Assembly (NCBI GenBank): GCA_025506515.1 | Contig: CM046447.1 | Coordinates: 86,479,825 to 86,543,824 of the forward strand | DNA: 64,000 nucleotides | Direction of reading: 5' to 3' | DNA from: Flaveria trinervia | Lineage: Eukaryota > Streptophyta > Magnoliopsida > Asterales > Asteraceae | Part shown: piece after piece, positions 1 to 12,531 of the stretch | How the letters are laid out: each line of letters begins with the position of its first letter | Numbering within the stretch: position 1 is the stretch's first letter | The notes under the pieces: model-generated | Databases searched by the model: none | What the model was told of the DNA's origin: nothing | The model's input: only the letters and a program-made list of their open reading frames with translations | Made by a program: the position numbers and the translations under genes

Positions 1-536
1 ATAGGCTTAGTACTTGAATTAAAATCTGTAATGAATGGTTGTAATTCATTATTATATATGCATTATATGTATAGGTTAACCCATATATATGTGTATTGAT
101 TTATGTATGTTTCCAGGTACAAACATTATGCTTAGTCAATTTCAGAAAATTGATTAAGTGTAAGAAACATCTAGGGATGAACATTTTGTTCTTTCGTAGA
201 TATGTTTCTTACAAGTAACAAACATCCAAAGATGTTCTGCATATGAACCATCAACTGGAGTGAAGTGAGAATTCCAAGAGAAGACTCCTGCGGAAGAACA
301 AGTTTCCTGCTGAACAACAAGTCTCCTGTGGAAGAACAAGATTTCTACAGAAGAACAATCAACTACGGAAGACAATATTCCTGCAGAGTCCAAACACTTG
401 TATTCAAACAATACAAGTGTTACAAGTCAACCAGTCAACAAGAAAGTTATGCAAATCCCAAGAAATCCGATGATTCCTTAACTGAAACAATTCAAATCCC
501 AAGAGATCCGGTGTTTCCTTAACAGAAACATCATTG

Positions 537-893
537 TCTATATATATATGGATCTTAGGTTTTGAATCAAGGACTACTGCGATGACAATACGACATTTCC
601 ACAGCATAACAAACATCACATCAAATCACACAACCAAACCCTAGCAGCCGTCACATCATTAAACCCAAAATTCAATATCATTCATTCATTGTTTGTAATC
701 ATTAACACGTTTAATGAAATACATTTGAATTTAATATTTGTTCATTAATTGTGTTTTTGTCACTGTATTCTTGAATCTTTATTGATATTGATATTTAATA
801 CAAACAATTAAACCAAACCAACGTTGATTCCGCAAACATTGACTTGATTTCAATCAACGCTGATAATTCCTGAATGCGATCCTTGGATTCACA
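537..893 (+). repeat. Copia element 1: 5' LTR, promoter to right end
   Basis: Positions 681-893 match 3603-3820 almost base for base, so these are the two copies of an LTR end. The right boundary is set by the terminal CA at 892-893, followed after two bases by a primer-binding site. A TATA-like run lies at 539-549. The left edge of this LTR could not be located: it may lie within 1-530 or outside the window, because the 3' copy has lost the matching part. Confidence 0.75.
539..549 (+). promoter_or_regulatory. Probable TATA box of Copia element 1 LTR
   Basis: A run of alternating TA followed by GGATC, about 345 bp before the LTR right end, is a reasonable position for the U3/R promoter. It is supported by position and composition only. 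Confidence 0.4.
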
Positions 894-895
894 GA

Positions 896-909
896 TGGTT
901 TTAGAGCCA
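896..909 (+). other. Primer-binding site (tRNA-iMet type), Copia element 1
   Basis: TGGTTTTAGAGCCA differs by two bases from the canonical plant retrotransposon site TGGTATCAGAGCCA and lies two bases after the LTR end. This fixes the LTR boundary and the plus-strand orientation of the element. Confidence 0.75.
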
Positions 910-1188
910 AGTGCTCATTGATTTAGATCGATTGATCAATCAGTGTTAGTTGTGTTTAATTATTTTCTGAATTCTTTAGATTTGTTAGTTTTTACTGATT
1001 AGATCTATTGTGTTTAAGTTAAGAGTATGTGTGAAACTTGATTTGTCGTTCAGCAATACACTGTTCGATTAACTTGGATCTATATTTAAATCGATTGAAT
1101 AGCAAATCTTAGTTATTGACCAGTATCAATAACTTGTTCATATCCTTTGAAAAAATTCATTAGTTAATATCTCAGATCTTAACTAATC

Positions 1189-3631
1189 ATGAGCAACGTT
1201 AGTGGATCATCTTACCAACCGCCAAAGTTGGAAACAAAAGCATATTTCAAATCCTGGAAAATCAAGTTTAGGAATCATGTGAATTATACAGATTCTGACT
1301 TATGGGTCTCTATAACAAAAGGTCCTTATATTCCACCCACCCTCGGGCCGGATTACAATGATAACAATCAACCCATAAGCACGAAAGATTTGTCACATGT
1401 TGATATTAAGAAGGTTAAAGTTGATATCAAAACATACAACTTGCTTAGTATGGCTTTACCAGAAGAAATATTGATCACATGTGAAAACAATAAAACTGCA
1501 AATACCTTGTGGAAGATTCTTCATACACTCTGTGAATGGAGTGATGAAATCCGAAGCATTAGGAAGGATATCCTGCGTTCACAATATGAAAAATTTCATC
1601 ATATTGAGGGTGAATCAATTCCTTAACAACTCCACAAGTTTATGCAACTTGTTACAGAAATGAATATTCTGGAGTTGAAATATACAAATGAGGAACTGAA
1701 CAAGAAAATGCTCCATACTTTACCAGAAAGTTAGAAGCAAACTGTATCAATATTCAATAACACCATAGATCTCAAAGCAGTCGGACTAGATACTCTAGTG
1801 GCTAAAGTTAAGGCTTTTGAAATGGACGATAAATCAAGAAACAAGAATGTAAGAACTCATGTATCACCATATCACTTTAAAGAAACAAGAAGTGCTGAAA
1901 GTGTTTTTATGTCCAATAATGATGGTGATAACTCTTATACTTTGAGTGAAGATGAAGAGGAAGTAAGTTTTTATGCTTCAAAACCTCCTAAGAAATCTTC
2001 TTGAAGTAAGTCAAGAAAAGAGAAAGAAAGAAAAGATGATCAAAAAGATAAATCATTTGAAAAACCATCAACTAACAATCAATCAGAGTCTATCACTATC
2101 ATTCTAGACTTTGAAGAACAAAAAGCAGGCTTTGCATCTTTCAGTTCAAGCTTTCAAGCCTACCTAGGAAGTTCATTACCCACCGCCAACATGCACCAAT
2201 AAGATTTAGAAGAACTGCCTTCGGATGTAATGAAGGAGATGGATCTACAATGGCAAATGACAATGATTGCCTATAGAGCCAAACAATATCTAAGGAGAAA
2301 CAAGAATTTGGCTGCTGCAAGTAAATCATCACGGATTGGAGTTGATAAGTTAAAGGTAAGATGCTTCAAGTGCATTCTTTATAGACATTTTTCCAGAGAA
2401 TGCAATCAACAAAATGCTGACTCAACACATCATCAAAATCATCAGGCCAAACAACCTTCATCAACTCAAAGATTTTTTTAGACAACCACAACTGGCCAAC
2501 TCATCCCCACTAGCCACTAATACACAAGCAAGAACTAACAACTCTAAAGAATCTGGGCTGATCATTCTTCAAGATAGAACTTGTGACTAGAGTTTATATG
2601 AGAAGGAATTCTTAGAAGAAAATCAAGCTCTAATGGCTCATATGAAAAATAAAGTTCCACCCATGGCAAGTGAGGTAAGAGACAGGTTATGTACATCAAT
2701 ATGTGTTGAGGAAGTAGAAAGATATAGAGTCCATGCTCAACAATTAGCTGATAAAGTTAAAGAAACAATGATTTTGAATGAATCTCATGTAAAAGAACAT
2801 AAATTATATCAAATTTAAAATTAACTCTTTACAAAAGGATTTAGACAAAATTGTTTCTGAAAATTATAGTTCGAAAGCACAAGTTGAGCATCTGACCACT
2901 TCCTTAACCAAATCCATGGCTGATCATGCATCAACTAAAGTGAAACTTCAGAAGTTTCAACTTTCATCTCAGCAATATGAGAAATTATTAAATTCTCATA
3001 TTGAATCAAAGACCAGGTCTGGGTTGGGTTATAATGTTGTGGCACCTCTTGTTAACAACAACTATGTTCCTTTGCCTGAATCAATGAGAAATAATCTGTC
3101 AAAATATTTTGTGCCAAGCACCAATATAAGAACTAGCTCTAATCAACCAAACATTGATAATAAATCTGAGGTGAATGAAACTGAGTCTTCTGAATCAGAA
3201 AGATTAATCAATTGAATTCAGAATTCGACTTTGATGAGTGGGACGACTTGGATGATTCTGATGAACATGATGATGATCTTGTTAATAAGGGTAAGAATGT
3301 TGTTTTTGAAACAAGTATTCCAAAAGTGCTTAAAGAAACAAAGCTGTCATACCCTCCTAAACAAAGAAACATGTTAAAAACCATCTGCAAGAGAATATCT
3401 CAATTAAATGAAGGTCTTCAAGAGCTAAATCAGCAACAAACTTCTTCCAACCAAGTAAATGAGAAGTCTGTCTCTACTGAGGAAAGACACAAATCCAAGG
3501 AAAAAGGAAAGAAAAAGGCATCAGCAGATCATCAGTGGAAGAAGAACCTCTCTCCAGTACCAGATCTGCGGAAAAAGAAAACTTCTTCAGTAGAAGTTAA
3601 TGTTCATTCATTAATTGTTTGTAATCATTAA
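1189..3631 (+). pseudogene. gag: Copia gag polyprotein remnant (element 1)
   Basis: The gag reading begins at ATG 1189 with a Copia-type (UBN2-like) capsid region of about 145 residues, ended by TAA at 1624-1626. Reading resumes downstream in several pieces: an acidic stretch at 1798-2004, a CCHC zinc knuckle at 2362-2403 (C-F-K-C...H...C spacing CX2CX4HX4C), a helical, coiled-coil-like segment at 2633-3215 containing the sub-motif RSGLGYN, and an acidic then lysine-rich tail at 3212-3631. This order (capsid, knuckle, long coiled coil) is that of Sirevirus-like Copia Gag in Asteraceae, from memory. At least four stops or frame changes break it. The tail ORF runs directly into the 3' LTR remnant at about 3600, so protease, integrase, RT and RNase H are gone. 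It cannot encode a working Gag as it stands. Confidence 0.8.
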
Positions 3632-3820
3632 CACGTTTTAATGAAATACATTTGAATTTAATATTTGTTCATTCATTGTGTTTCTATCACTGTGTTTTTG
3701 AATCTTTATTGATATTGATATTTAATACAAACAATTAAACCAAGCCAATGTTGATTCCGCAAACATTGACTTGATTTCAATCAACGCTGATAATTCCTGA
3801 ATGTGATCCTTGGATTCACA
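3603..3820 (+). repeat. Copia element 1: 3' LTR, right end only
   Basis: This near-identical copy of 681-893 ends in the same TTCACA. Its left side joins gag sequence directly, so the pol region and the first part of the 3' LTR were removed by one or more deletions. A 5-bp target duplication cannot be tested because the left end of the element was not found. Confidence 0.8.
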
Positions 3821-6800
3821 TAATTTATAACAACAATGACAATAATAACCCAAAATGATTTAAAACGTAAAACACAATGGTAAATACATATAACAAATGA
3901 TGTAAAATATATATAACACAATAATCATATAAGACACAATAAGTTGACATAGACACAATAACCAATAGTTCCTCCTTTTTAAAAAGATAGAAGAACACTT
4001 ATCAATGCCACAATTCTTTAAAAATCATTATATTAATAATCATTTTTACTATAACCCTAATAATATAATTATAAGTAAAATAATTAAAATAAAAATAGTA
4101 AAAAAATAGTAGGGGCATGAGTGTTGAAAAGCAAAACCAGGTAGTATAATTTTTGACAAATAAAATATAAAATACATTTTCATGTTTTTCTCAACCACAG
4201 TCAATCGACGAAAGGCATATCTGATCCACCGGTTCACCACTGAACGACTTTGGCTTTAAAGAAGGCCTTTACATGGGTCATAACGCACTCAGTAAATTGG
4301 TTAGTAGCTTGTCGAATAAAATTAGGTCTTACTTTAAACCCAAATATTATAAAGTTGGTTGGTGTTTTGGGTTTGATTATTTTCCCGCATGATATCTTTT
4401 ATTTTAAACACAAATTGACTATGAAACTAAAAAAATATAAAAAAATAAACTCAAATGTCAATGATTTGGATTTATTTAAATTTTGGTATCTAGTATCAAA
4501 TAAGAAATAGAGAGAATTCTTTTGATGGAAATAGATGTATAAAAATGAAATGAACCATTTTATATGAAATGAGGTTCTTCAATTACTATATTCTACATTT
4601 AGAATATTATGAAGTAGACTTATATGTTCTGATACTAGCCGAAAGACTCATGTAATACACGAATTCAATCATTAAAAAAAATTTCGATTAAAAAAGTTTG
4701 TAAGTCATAATATTATTATTAATGTTTGTATATTAATTTTTATGTTTAATTTTTGAAATCATCTATATCTGATATGAGTAGTTTTTTATCAATGCTATGT
4801 AAATAATGTATAATATGAAATGAAATAAACTTATAAATAAAAATTTTAAGTAGTATACAAATTATATTAAACATGAGAAGATCCATAAAAATCCAAAGTT
4901 TGTATACAAAATTTAATGTTCTATTTATAAATTTATCATCATTGTCTAATATTAATAATTTTAATTCATGTCTACTCGTAACTCGAGATATTGCAACATA
5001 GAGCTTGAATCGATGCCAGGGATAAACATGCAATGATTACACAAAATTTTGGAATATCTTTATAATTTTAAAAGTTTGGGGACCAAACATGTAATTTGAT
5101 TAAAAAACAAGGACCATTTATGCAATTTTCTCTTTTTATTGACCAAAAACATAAATCAGTTTCATATTTACATTAGTTAAAACTAAATCAAAGTTCCATG
5201 CTTTTATAAGTCAAATTGATACAAAAAACCAAATACTAAAGTTTATCTTAAAATCAAAATCATTGAATAGTACGGAACATTACTACTATTACAATTAAGA
5301 TTTGTATATATGAGTAATGAAATGAGACTTTACAAAAGAGTTGTTGTGATTTTAAACTTGGACTGTGAATGATATTTATAGATCAATGAAGACGTGAAGG
5401 GATCGATAAGTTAAACTTGAAACATAAATTGAAAAGGATATAAAATGGTTTATCTTTGCATTTGAAAATTGATATTATGATTGGGGAAATCTAAACCCTG
5501 AATTGATTATTTTAGACCATTGATTTGATTAAATATCTAAATAGTTTCAAAATAGAAGACAAATTTGAGGTTTATTTTATCATTTGCATAAAACGAGTGA
5601 ATTAGGAAACCTTTAATTGTTTGTTTGAATAAGTAAGAATCCAACATGATTAAATTCAAAAATTTAGGGTAATATAACCTATAAAAAACTCATTATATTA
5701 CATGTATGGTATGGATGGAATAAACTTGTTATTGGGGGAAAATAGTTAACTATGTCTTGCAATCTATTTCAATGTTTTATTTTGAAACCATCACAAATGC
5801 CTAGTGTAATGAGTTTTTTAAAAATAGAGTTGGTAGAAAAATAATTCAACAAAATAAGTTTTTAGAAAAATATTTACCAAATGGTTTTTCAGTGGAAAGT
5901 TAATTTTTTATAATAATAATATGATTGGATAAAAGTATTTCTATTTTTAATCATGTTATTTACGTAAAATAATTTAACAAAATGAGTGTTTACAAAAATA
6001 TTTAGCAAATTTTCTTATCAATAAAATAAAACCAATTTAGCATTTGTCATGATTTTAAAAAATGTTTTATAGTTCTTTTTATCAAGGTTTTCTTAAAACT
6101 TTTTCAATAACATTTTCTCACACAAAAATACTAATACTCTTTCATTAGTATTTTCTAACATCTTTTTAGAAAATACGTGTTTTTATATAGAAAAGATCTT
6201 GTTATGAAATTAAATGGTTTATGTAATTTTTTAAAACGACATATATTATATAACTATTTTAAATATAAATTTATATATACTAATAATTATTTATATAAGT
6301 ATATACATAAAAGATAAACTAAACATCATATACATACAATGCTATTTTCATCTTACGAGCCAGCTCGATCTTGACATATGAAGCACGGTCTCAAAACTAT
6401 TCATTAAATGAGTCGTAAAATGAGTTTAAGCTTTTTAAGCTCGGTCTAGGCATAAGAAAAGGACACATTACATTAAATATATTGTTTTATTAATACATAT
6501 AGATATAGATTTTATTTTCCCAAATAACAATTTCTGAGATTTTTTTATGTATCTACCAACTAGAAGTAGATTTAGATTATTTTTTATATGCTAAAAACCT
6601 CGTGTATTACATGGTTTAAATATTTTTTTATTAAATATATGTTAATGAAGAGTAAGAAGCAATAAAGAGCTATTTTGATTTTAGATACGAATGAAATTAG
6701 GTATAAGTAAGTGATTTAATTAATTAATTAATTTTATTATTTTTCTAAAGTTGTTGTTTTATAACTGTATTTCTAACATTTCATTCTAAGAATTATCTTG

Positions 6801-7204
6801 AAATTGATGTCATTTTCTTACGACAAAACATGTTGTTTAACTTTTGTTTCTGAACATTTTCTTTTTATACATAGTTTTTCATCTTTAAACTGCTTTGAAA
6901 AAACTTATGTTTTTTATAAATCTCGTTGTTTAAAAACTACAGTTTTTGATATTTTGTTTTTCAAAAGATATTGATTTTTTATAAAAAAAATATTTTAAAA
7001 AAATCAATTTCAAAATTACTTCGTATTTTTAGTAACGTTCGTTGTTTTTATAGTTTTTTAAATTTCAATTCTGATCAAGTATGTATTTTTAATCAAAAGA
7101 TCTGGTTTTTAAATTATTAAAAATTATGTTTTAAAAATTCTTGACTTTAATAAATTCTTAAATTTTAATATAAGAGAGAGAGATAGAAAGTTTGTAAACA
7201 TTAA
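3821..7204. other. AT-rich spacer without recognisable gene
   Basis: I see no convincing coding signal; open frames here (4049-5033) are short, AT-driven and lack any motif. The first 160 bp (3830-3985) carry repeated AACACAATAA-like words, which recur at 35150-35660. A TAATTAATTAATTAATT run lies at about 6717-6733. Around 6350-6470 there are paired AGCTCG/CGAGCT words typical of degraded small transposons. Confidence 0.5.
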
Positions 7205-7860
7205 CTAGTGATAAACAACGGCTGGCATTGTGCGCGTTGCGCGTGTGATAAGTGGGAAAAATAAAGGTTCAGATGTATCATCATAGCGAAAGATAAAAAG
7301 TCTTAGACGCAAATATTCTCATCATCATCAACATCAGACATTTAAAGGTAACGGAAACACCAAAAGCAACAAATAGTTTCACCAACCGAACATCAACGAA
7401 TCATCAAGATGGTAATACTTACATCTTGGCTCAGAATTGATCCTTGGTTGCGGTTGCATGCCGGATATGGCTGCCAAGCCAGAGCAACGCTGAAAACATA
7501 GCCGCCACCGTCGCCGCCACCACCAATGAACGTCGGGGAACAACGATAACGACATCGTCATCATCACATTCGCTATCACGGCTAACCCTCACAACCTTTT
7601 AGGCAGAGAGCACAAGCCCCACACACACCTCGCAAAACCAATCAAGAAAACCCTTCTTTGCATGTGCTTTAAGGAAGAAGGATGACCGGCCGAGAGGCAG
7701 TGACGGCCAACCAGAAGCGGCCATCGTGTCCACCACCTTTGGTAACACCATCCTCCACAACACCAGCAGTACCCCACCACCAAAAAGTGAAATCATCCAT
7801 ACAAGAGATAGAAGGGAACAACACGCAACCCGAGGCGAAGTGAAATACCTAAATCACCCG
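7205..7860. other. Locally GC-richer segment, origin unknown
   Basis: Composition shifts sharply from the flanking AT-rich DNA. It begins near an ACTAGT followed by an inverted repeat GCGCGTTGCGCG (about 7231-7244). Three short overlapping minus-strand frames occur at 7379-7796, cysteine- and tryptophan-rich without any family motif. It could be a captured gene fragment or a rolling-circle transposon end read on the minus strand; neither is proven. Confidence 0.3.
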
Positions 7861-8490
7861 AAATTACTGTTCATTAATTTGGTTTTTTTCATAGGATAAT
7901 TATAAATTTAACTAATTTATAGCATAAATTATAATATAAAGTTAGAAACACTTAATAATTTAATGAAAATCAAATGTAACCACAAAAGGTATTTATCCTC
8001 TCTAAAAACGTTACTCCAATACCAATTCAAACGAGGAAAGGATACAATATTTATAAAAAATATCAAAAATCATATTAAATGTTTTATTGTCGTCATACAT
8101 TCCCGTTAAAATTAAAAAAATTATATAATTTAATGCATTGGATTATTCTAAAATTTTGTCAGTCAAAGGCACCCTCGTCGGCACTCGGCAGTATTATAGA
8201 GTTGATACAGATGGGCCCAGAAAGCCCAATATATGATGGGCCGTGGGTCATGAAACAGACCAACTGGCTCGAAACTGTAAAAATCCAAATATAGCGATTG
8301 ATATCTACTAGTCCCTATTAACTCTTTCATTCTCGGGCCACAAGCCCTCTATCTGCTAAACAATATCATGTGCTCACTGCCCAACCTTAAATGCACTTGT
8401 TTTATGCTAATAATTTATGAATTTGGGATAATAATGCTCTAATAGTTTCTATAATTCATATTCAATAATCATTAATAATGTTATGTCAAG
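7861..8490. other. AT-rich spacer
   Basis: No gene or repeat was recognised apart from a 71-codon plus-strand frame at 8079-8294 with no motif. Confidence 0.4.
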
Positions 8491-8814
8491 TTACATCAAA
8501 ATAGAAGGTAGACGGGCAACAAGCTGCGCCGCCACCCCTTTCTGAATAGCAAATCCTAACCTTCCAAAAACAAATCCTTGCCTCCCCGGGGTTGAGCAAT
8601 GGTTGTCTATGACCCGTTGGACCCTGGTCAAAAAATTGATAGCTTCTGGCGCTAGGGAGCCAAATGTATCAAAGGCAAAGAGAACAAAAGCGTGCTGGTT
8701 CTCTGCGCAAGCTTTAGCATGTTTATCCACTTTCTTTGATTCAATAATGTATTCAGTATATGTAAAACTTATGCGTGTATTAAATTTTGAAGTATAAAAC
8801 ACATATATGGACAT
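8491..8814 (-). pseudogene. Fragment of a transposable-element-like protein C-terminus
   Basis: This 107-codon minus-strand frame stands out from its AT-rich surroundings. Its last 80 residues contain FAFDTFGSLAPEAINFL and end in GFAIQKGVAAQLVARLPSI, which resemble a conserved C-terminal block I remember from plant retroelement or RT-related proteins. No catalytic motif is present and no upstream partner exists in the window. The first 25 codons look like chance readthrough. The family name is uncertain. Confidence 0.4.
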
Positions 8815-8833
8815 GTACTACACACGCTACTAC

Positions 8834-8872
8834 ACATACCCATACGCATATGCATACGCATACGCATACATA
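8834..8872. repeat. CATACG-type microsatellite
   Basis: Imperfect hexamer repeats of CATACG/CATATG, seen directly. Confidence 0.75.
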
Positions 8873-9980
8873 ATACACAGATAAAAAAACACATACATAC
8901 ATATTATTGAATTTGGCATTGGTTCAAATGTTTTAAGGCTTCCTATATTAAAAGTCAAAAATTATAAAGCTTCTGTAATTTATGTAAACTATGATATTAC
9001 CAAAATTATAAATGATATTTTTTGAAATGTCAACAAGAAACAATATTTCAACGAGAACCGTATTCTCAAAAGCTTACGCAAATCATTTTGTGTTAGAATT
9101 AGCAATCAGGCGTAACTAATGATTAAAACGTAAAACAGTAATATTATTATTTACTTTCGTTGAACGGAAAGCCAATTGATACAAATTTTATATATGGGAA
9201 CTAAAACAATACTAATATAAATTTGTGTACAAAATCTAGTATATTATAATAATTATTATTAATACAAAAATCTGAGAAAGAATAAACAATCAAATAGAAA
9301 TGATAAATAAGATTATAATTAAAACAAAATATGTTACTAATAGGACAACTAAAAAAATATGAGAAAGAAAAAATATCACATAGAGATGAAAAATAAGATT
9401 ATAACTAAAACAAAATATGTTCAAGTGAGTATTAATAGACTAAAAACTGAAATTTAAATTTTTTTACTTTAATAAAAGAATAAATGGGTATGCCACTTGT
9501 CACCACTATATTCATTCTCATCAAATTTTTTTCGTTTTTCTCTCCTATTAAAAAACCATATTAATTACTAATAATATTATCTATTTATTTTTAATTATAA
9601 TTATAGTTAGCTTTTTAATAAAAATAAGAAAGAAATTTTTTTATTAATGCTATTTCTATAGAGATAGTTTTTATAAAATGATTTTTTTCAAAAAAAATAA
9701 AGCTATTTTTATGTAATATTTCAAAATTGGTTTTTTAAAGTAAAATTTTTGTTAAACAAAAATAATTAAAATAAGGAGTTATAGTAAGAAAATTTTTAAA
9801 AATAAAATATTTTTAAAACGTTATTTTGAAACAATATATTTAATTTATCTTTGAAAAAAACAAAATAATAAAATAAATTTTCATTTTAATGGTTTATTTA
9901 CTCATATATAAATTTAATCATCTCATGTTTTAGTCTATTATTTTATAACTAATAATTTTTATTTTATTTAATATTTTATT
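8873..9980. other. AT-rich spacer
   Basis: No coding frame above 60 codons and no recognised repeat. The sequence is very A/T-rich with poly-A and poly-T runs. Confidence 0.45.
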
Positions 9981-9984
9981 TATT

Positions 9985-10018
9985 CAACTTGTGTAATACA
10001 CGGGGTTACTAAAACTAG
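9985..10018 (+). mobile_element. Helitron-like 3' terminus (tentative)
   Basis: The inverted repeat GTGTAATACAC is followed after a short spacer by CTAGT, the layout of a Helitron 3' end (hairpin then CTRR-T). No matching 5' TC terminus was identified, so the element body is undefined. Confidence 0.3.
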
Positions 10019-11800
10019 TATTTGATAAAAAAGGAAAAAAATTGAGAGAGAATAAACAAAAAAAGAAGAGTAGACTTCGTTTTTGATCTCTGTGGTTTCA
10101 ATCCAAAAAGTAATTGTTTGTCATATCATTCATCGTGGTTTCATTTTATAACGGTTTTCATCCTTAACTCAAGAGACTGTTTGCGTAAAAAGAAGAGTAA
10201 ACTCTGTTAGTTTTGTCTAATAAGTGTAACAGTGTTTTTGTCCTTTTATACCCAAGAGACTGTTTGCGTAAATTAGTAAAGCTTAATCAATAACTGAAGG
10301 GTTCTTTGTGTAAATTAGTAAAATTTAAATCTTTAAAACTCTACCCTGATAGTTCATCTAACCCACCTTCGATTGTCTTCCCCACCATCAAGAACCACTG
10401 GCAAAAGCAATTTGTACAAATCGACTTATGTTGATAAGATTTTTTAACTTTAAAGATTCCAAAGGCTCAGTGAGGTTTCTTAAAAATCAACTACAGTAAA
10501 AAAAAATCCTCTTTTGAGCACAGATGATCATCAAACTTAAACACGAAGAAAAGAAAACCAAAATGGATTTAGAGTGTTATTTTGGAGGTGGGAAGTTATG
10601 TTCTTGATTTGCAATGGATATGGAAGTTTAAGAGTGTTTAATTAGGTCTAGGGTTGGGCATATTCCCCCTAATTAATCACATGCACCACCATTTGTGGCT
10701 CGTGTCTTGAGTGACCGTCGTTACTTTGAACCACTATACCACCTCTGCTTCATCTCTCTAGCTATCTCTCTATCTGCAGACATGACCAACATAATTTTTG
10801 TGTGTAGATCTAATGGGTGGTAGATAAATTAGTGTTTCAGTTGGGAGATCTAACCGTACCGGAGAAGAGGATGGGAGCCCTGGTGGCGATGGTGGTTGTC
10901 TAACAAAGATGAGGAAAAACGATAAAGTGGTTGTCTAACGAAGATGAGGAAGAAGATGGTGGTTGTCTGACGAAGCTGAGAGATGACCGTGGCATAAGTT
11001 TCGACGATGGTGGTCGTGGGTGGAATGTTGAATATTTTAGGCTTCTTAGATTTTATGTTGTATGTTTAGAATTTATATTTTATTAGTTTTAATAAAGACC
11101 GAATAAATAAAATATTAATATAATAAATTTATTAATTATAAAATAATATTTTAAGATATGTTATGACTGAAATTACATATCAAAAATTACTATAACAATA
11201 AAACAATGATCAACTTTTTAATTTTTTTTAAAAATAAACATTTTATTATAAAACAAACCGTATAAAAATGTTATTTTTAAAAAATTATTATTACAACTCC
11301 CAAATTTGATTTTTTTAAATTGACTTATTAAAAATATCAATTTATTTAGAAATAACCTTAATAAATAAAACTTTTTCTTAATTTATTATATATTAAAATA
11401 ATTTTATTAGTAATTAAGGTAATTATTAAATAGAAGAAAGACATAAAAAATTAGTGAGAATGATTATGGTGCTGACACGTTGTATCCTCATTTACTATTT
11501 TATTAAAGTAGTAATATAAAATTAGATTTTAATTATAGTAAATGTTATGTATATTACAAAACTACCCTTATAATTAACAAAATAGTCCGTGTTAATAAAA
11601 ATATCAAAATACCCTTACATTTAATTGTATGAGCTTATAGAGTTCGTGTTAATGACAAAAACTGTTACAAAAACCATAAAACATGATATAACAAAAGATT
11701 CTTTTTTAAATTAAAATGGTTAATATATCTAACAATGGAGACCAAAAACAAATTTACTCAAAAAAGAAAAGAAGGAAAAATATTTTTAATGTGTTGAAAA
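10019..11800. other. Spacer with degraded repeats
   Basis: A direct repeat of AGAGACTGTTTGCGTAAA occurs near 10170 and 10257. The segment 10600-11040 is less AT-rich, with repeated GGTTGTCTAACGAAGATGAG-like words at about 10895-10975. No frame above 60 codons and no recognised protein motif. Confidence 0.4.
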
Positions 11801-11805
11801 CCCAT

Positions 11806-12530
11806 GTGACATCCGTCACCTAAAGGTCCGTCATTTAACGTGGCTTTCGTTAACTTTTCTTTGATCGTTCATTCCTCATCCCTATAAACTATTCGTGTGG
11901 ATATCATACTTGTTTTATCGTCTTTATTCTTGTGATCTCATCGTAAACGTATGTTATCCTTAAAACTTTTACAATGATCGTCATCGTCATCATTAAATAT
12001 ACCATTTTTATATAATATTATTGTCATTAATAAAACCATTTTTAAGTTACCAGCATCATTAATTACATTTTTATCATTAATATAACTAGCCTATTAATGT
12101 CATTTTCAACCGAAACAAAATTGGGGAACTCTAGGGCTAAGTGCAGGGACCATATATGACATTTTGCCAAACTAGGGCTGGGTATATAAACCCCATTTCC
12201 AGCCCTAGCCTCTATTCCACCTCCTTTTTCATCTTCTTCTTCTCCACTTTTCTCCTCCTCCTTGCACTGAACCGCCCTGTTTCTTCGCGTTTTCACCGGC
12301 AAGACCTCGCTACAGCTGAGTCTACTCGTTTCTTGCAGGTAGACGACCTTGGTCATCCCTTTCCTTGCTTGCTTTCTTCTGTCCATTTAGGGTTTCGGGT
12401 GCTTGAGGCCGACCCGAGCACATGAGGTCGTGTGGGTGCGTGTGTTGTCTTCCTGCGTGTTCTTCTTGTTTGGGTGTGTTTGAAATGTGTTTCTGGAAGT
12501 CTTGTGGTGTAAACCTCGTGCTCGGAGCAT
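11806..12530 (+). repeat. Gypsy element 1: 5' LTR, truncated
   Basis: It aligns closely with 13769-14490, starting at TGTGACATCCGTCACC. It stops near 12530, just where the palindromic repeat array begins in the other LTR copies, and continues as integrase coding sequence. Two short frames (12063-12425) in it are LTR sequence, not genes. Confidence 0.85.
12183..12190 (+). promoter_or_regulatory. TATA box, Gypsy 1 5' LTR
   Basis: TATATAAA in the context CTGGGTATATAAACCCC, conserved in all four Gypsy LTR copies of this window and followed by a pyrimidine-rich CTTCTTCTTCT tract typical of a plant retroelement transcription start region. Confidence 0.7.
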
Positions 12531-12531
12531 G

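Noticed and set aside
7379..7796. Cys/Trp-rich minus-strand ORFs as a small host protein
   Set aside because: Three overlapping frames, no motif and no splice or promoter context; recorded only as a compositional anomaly.
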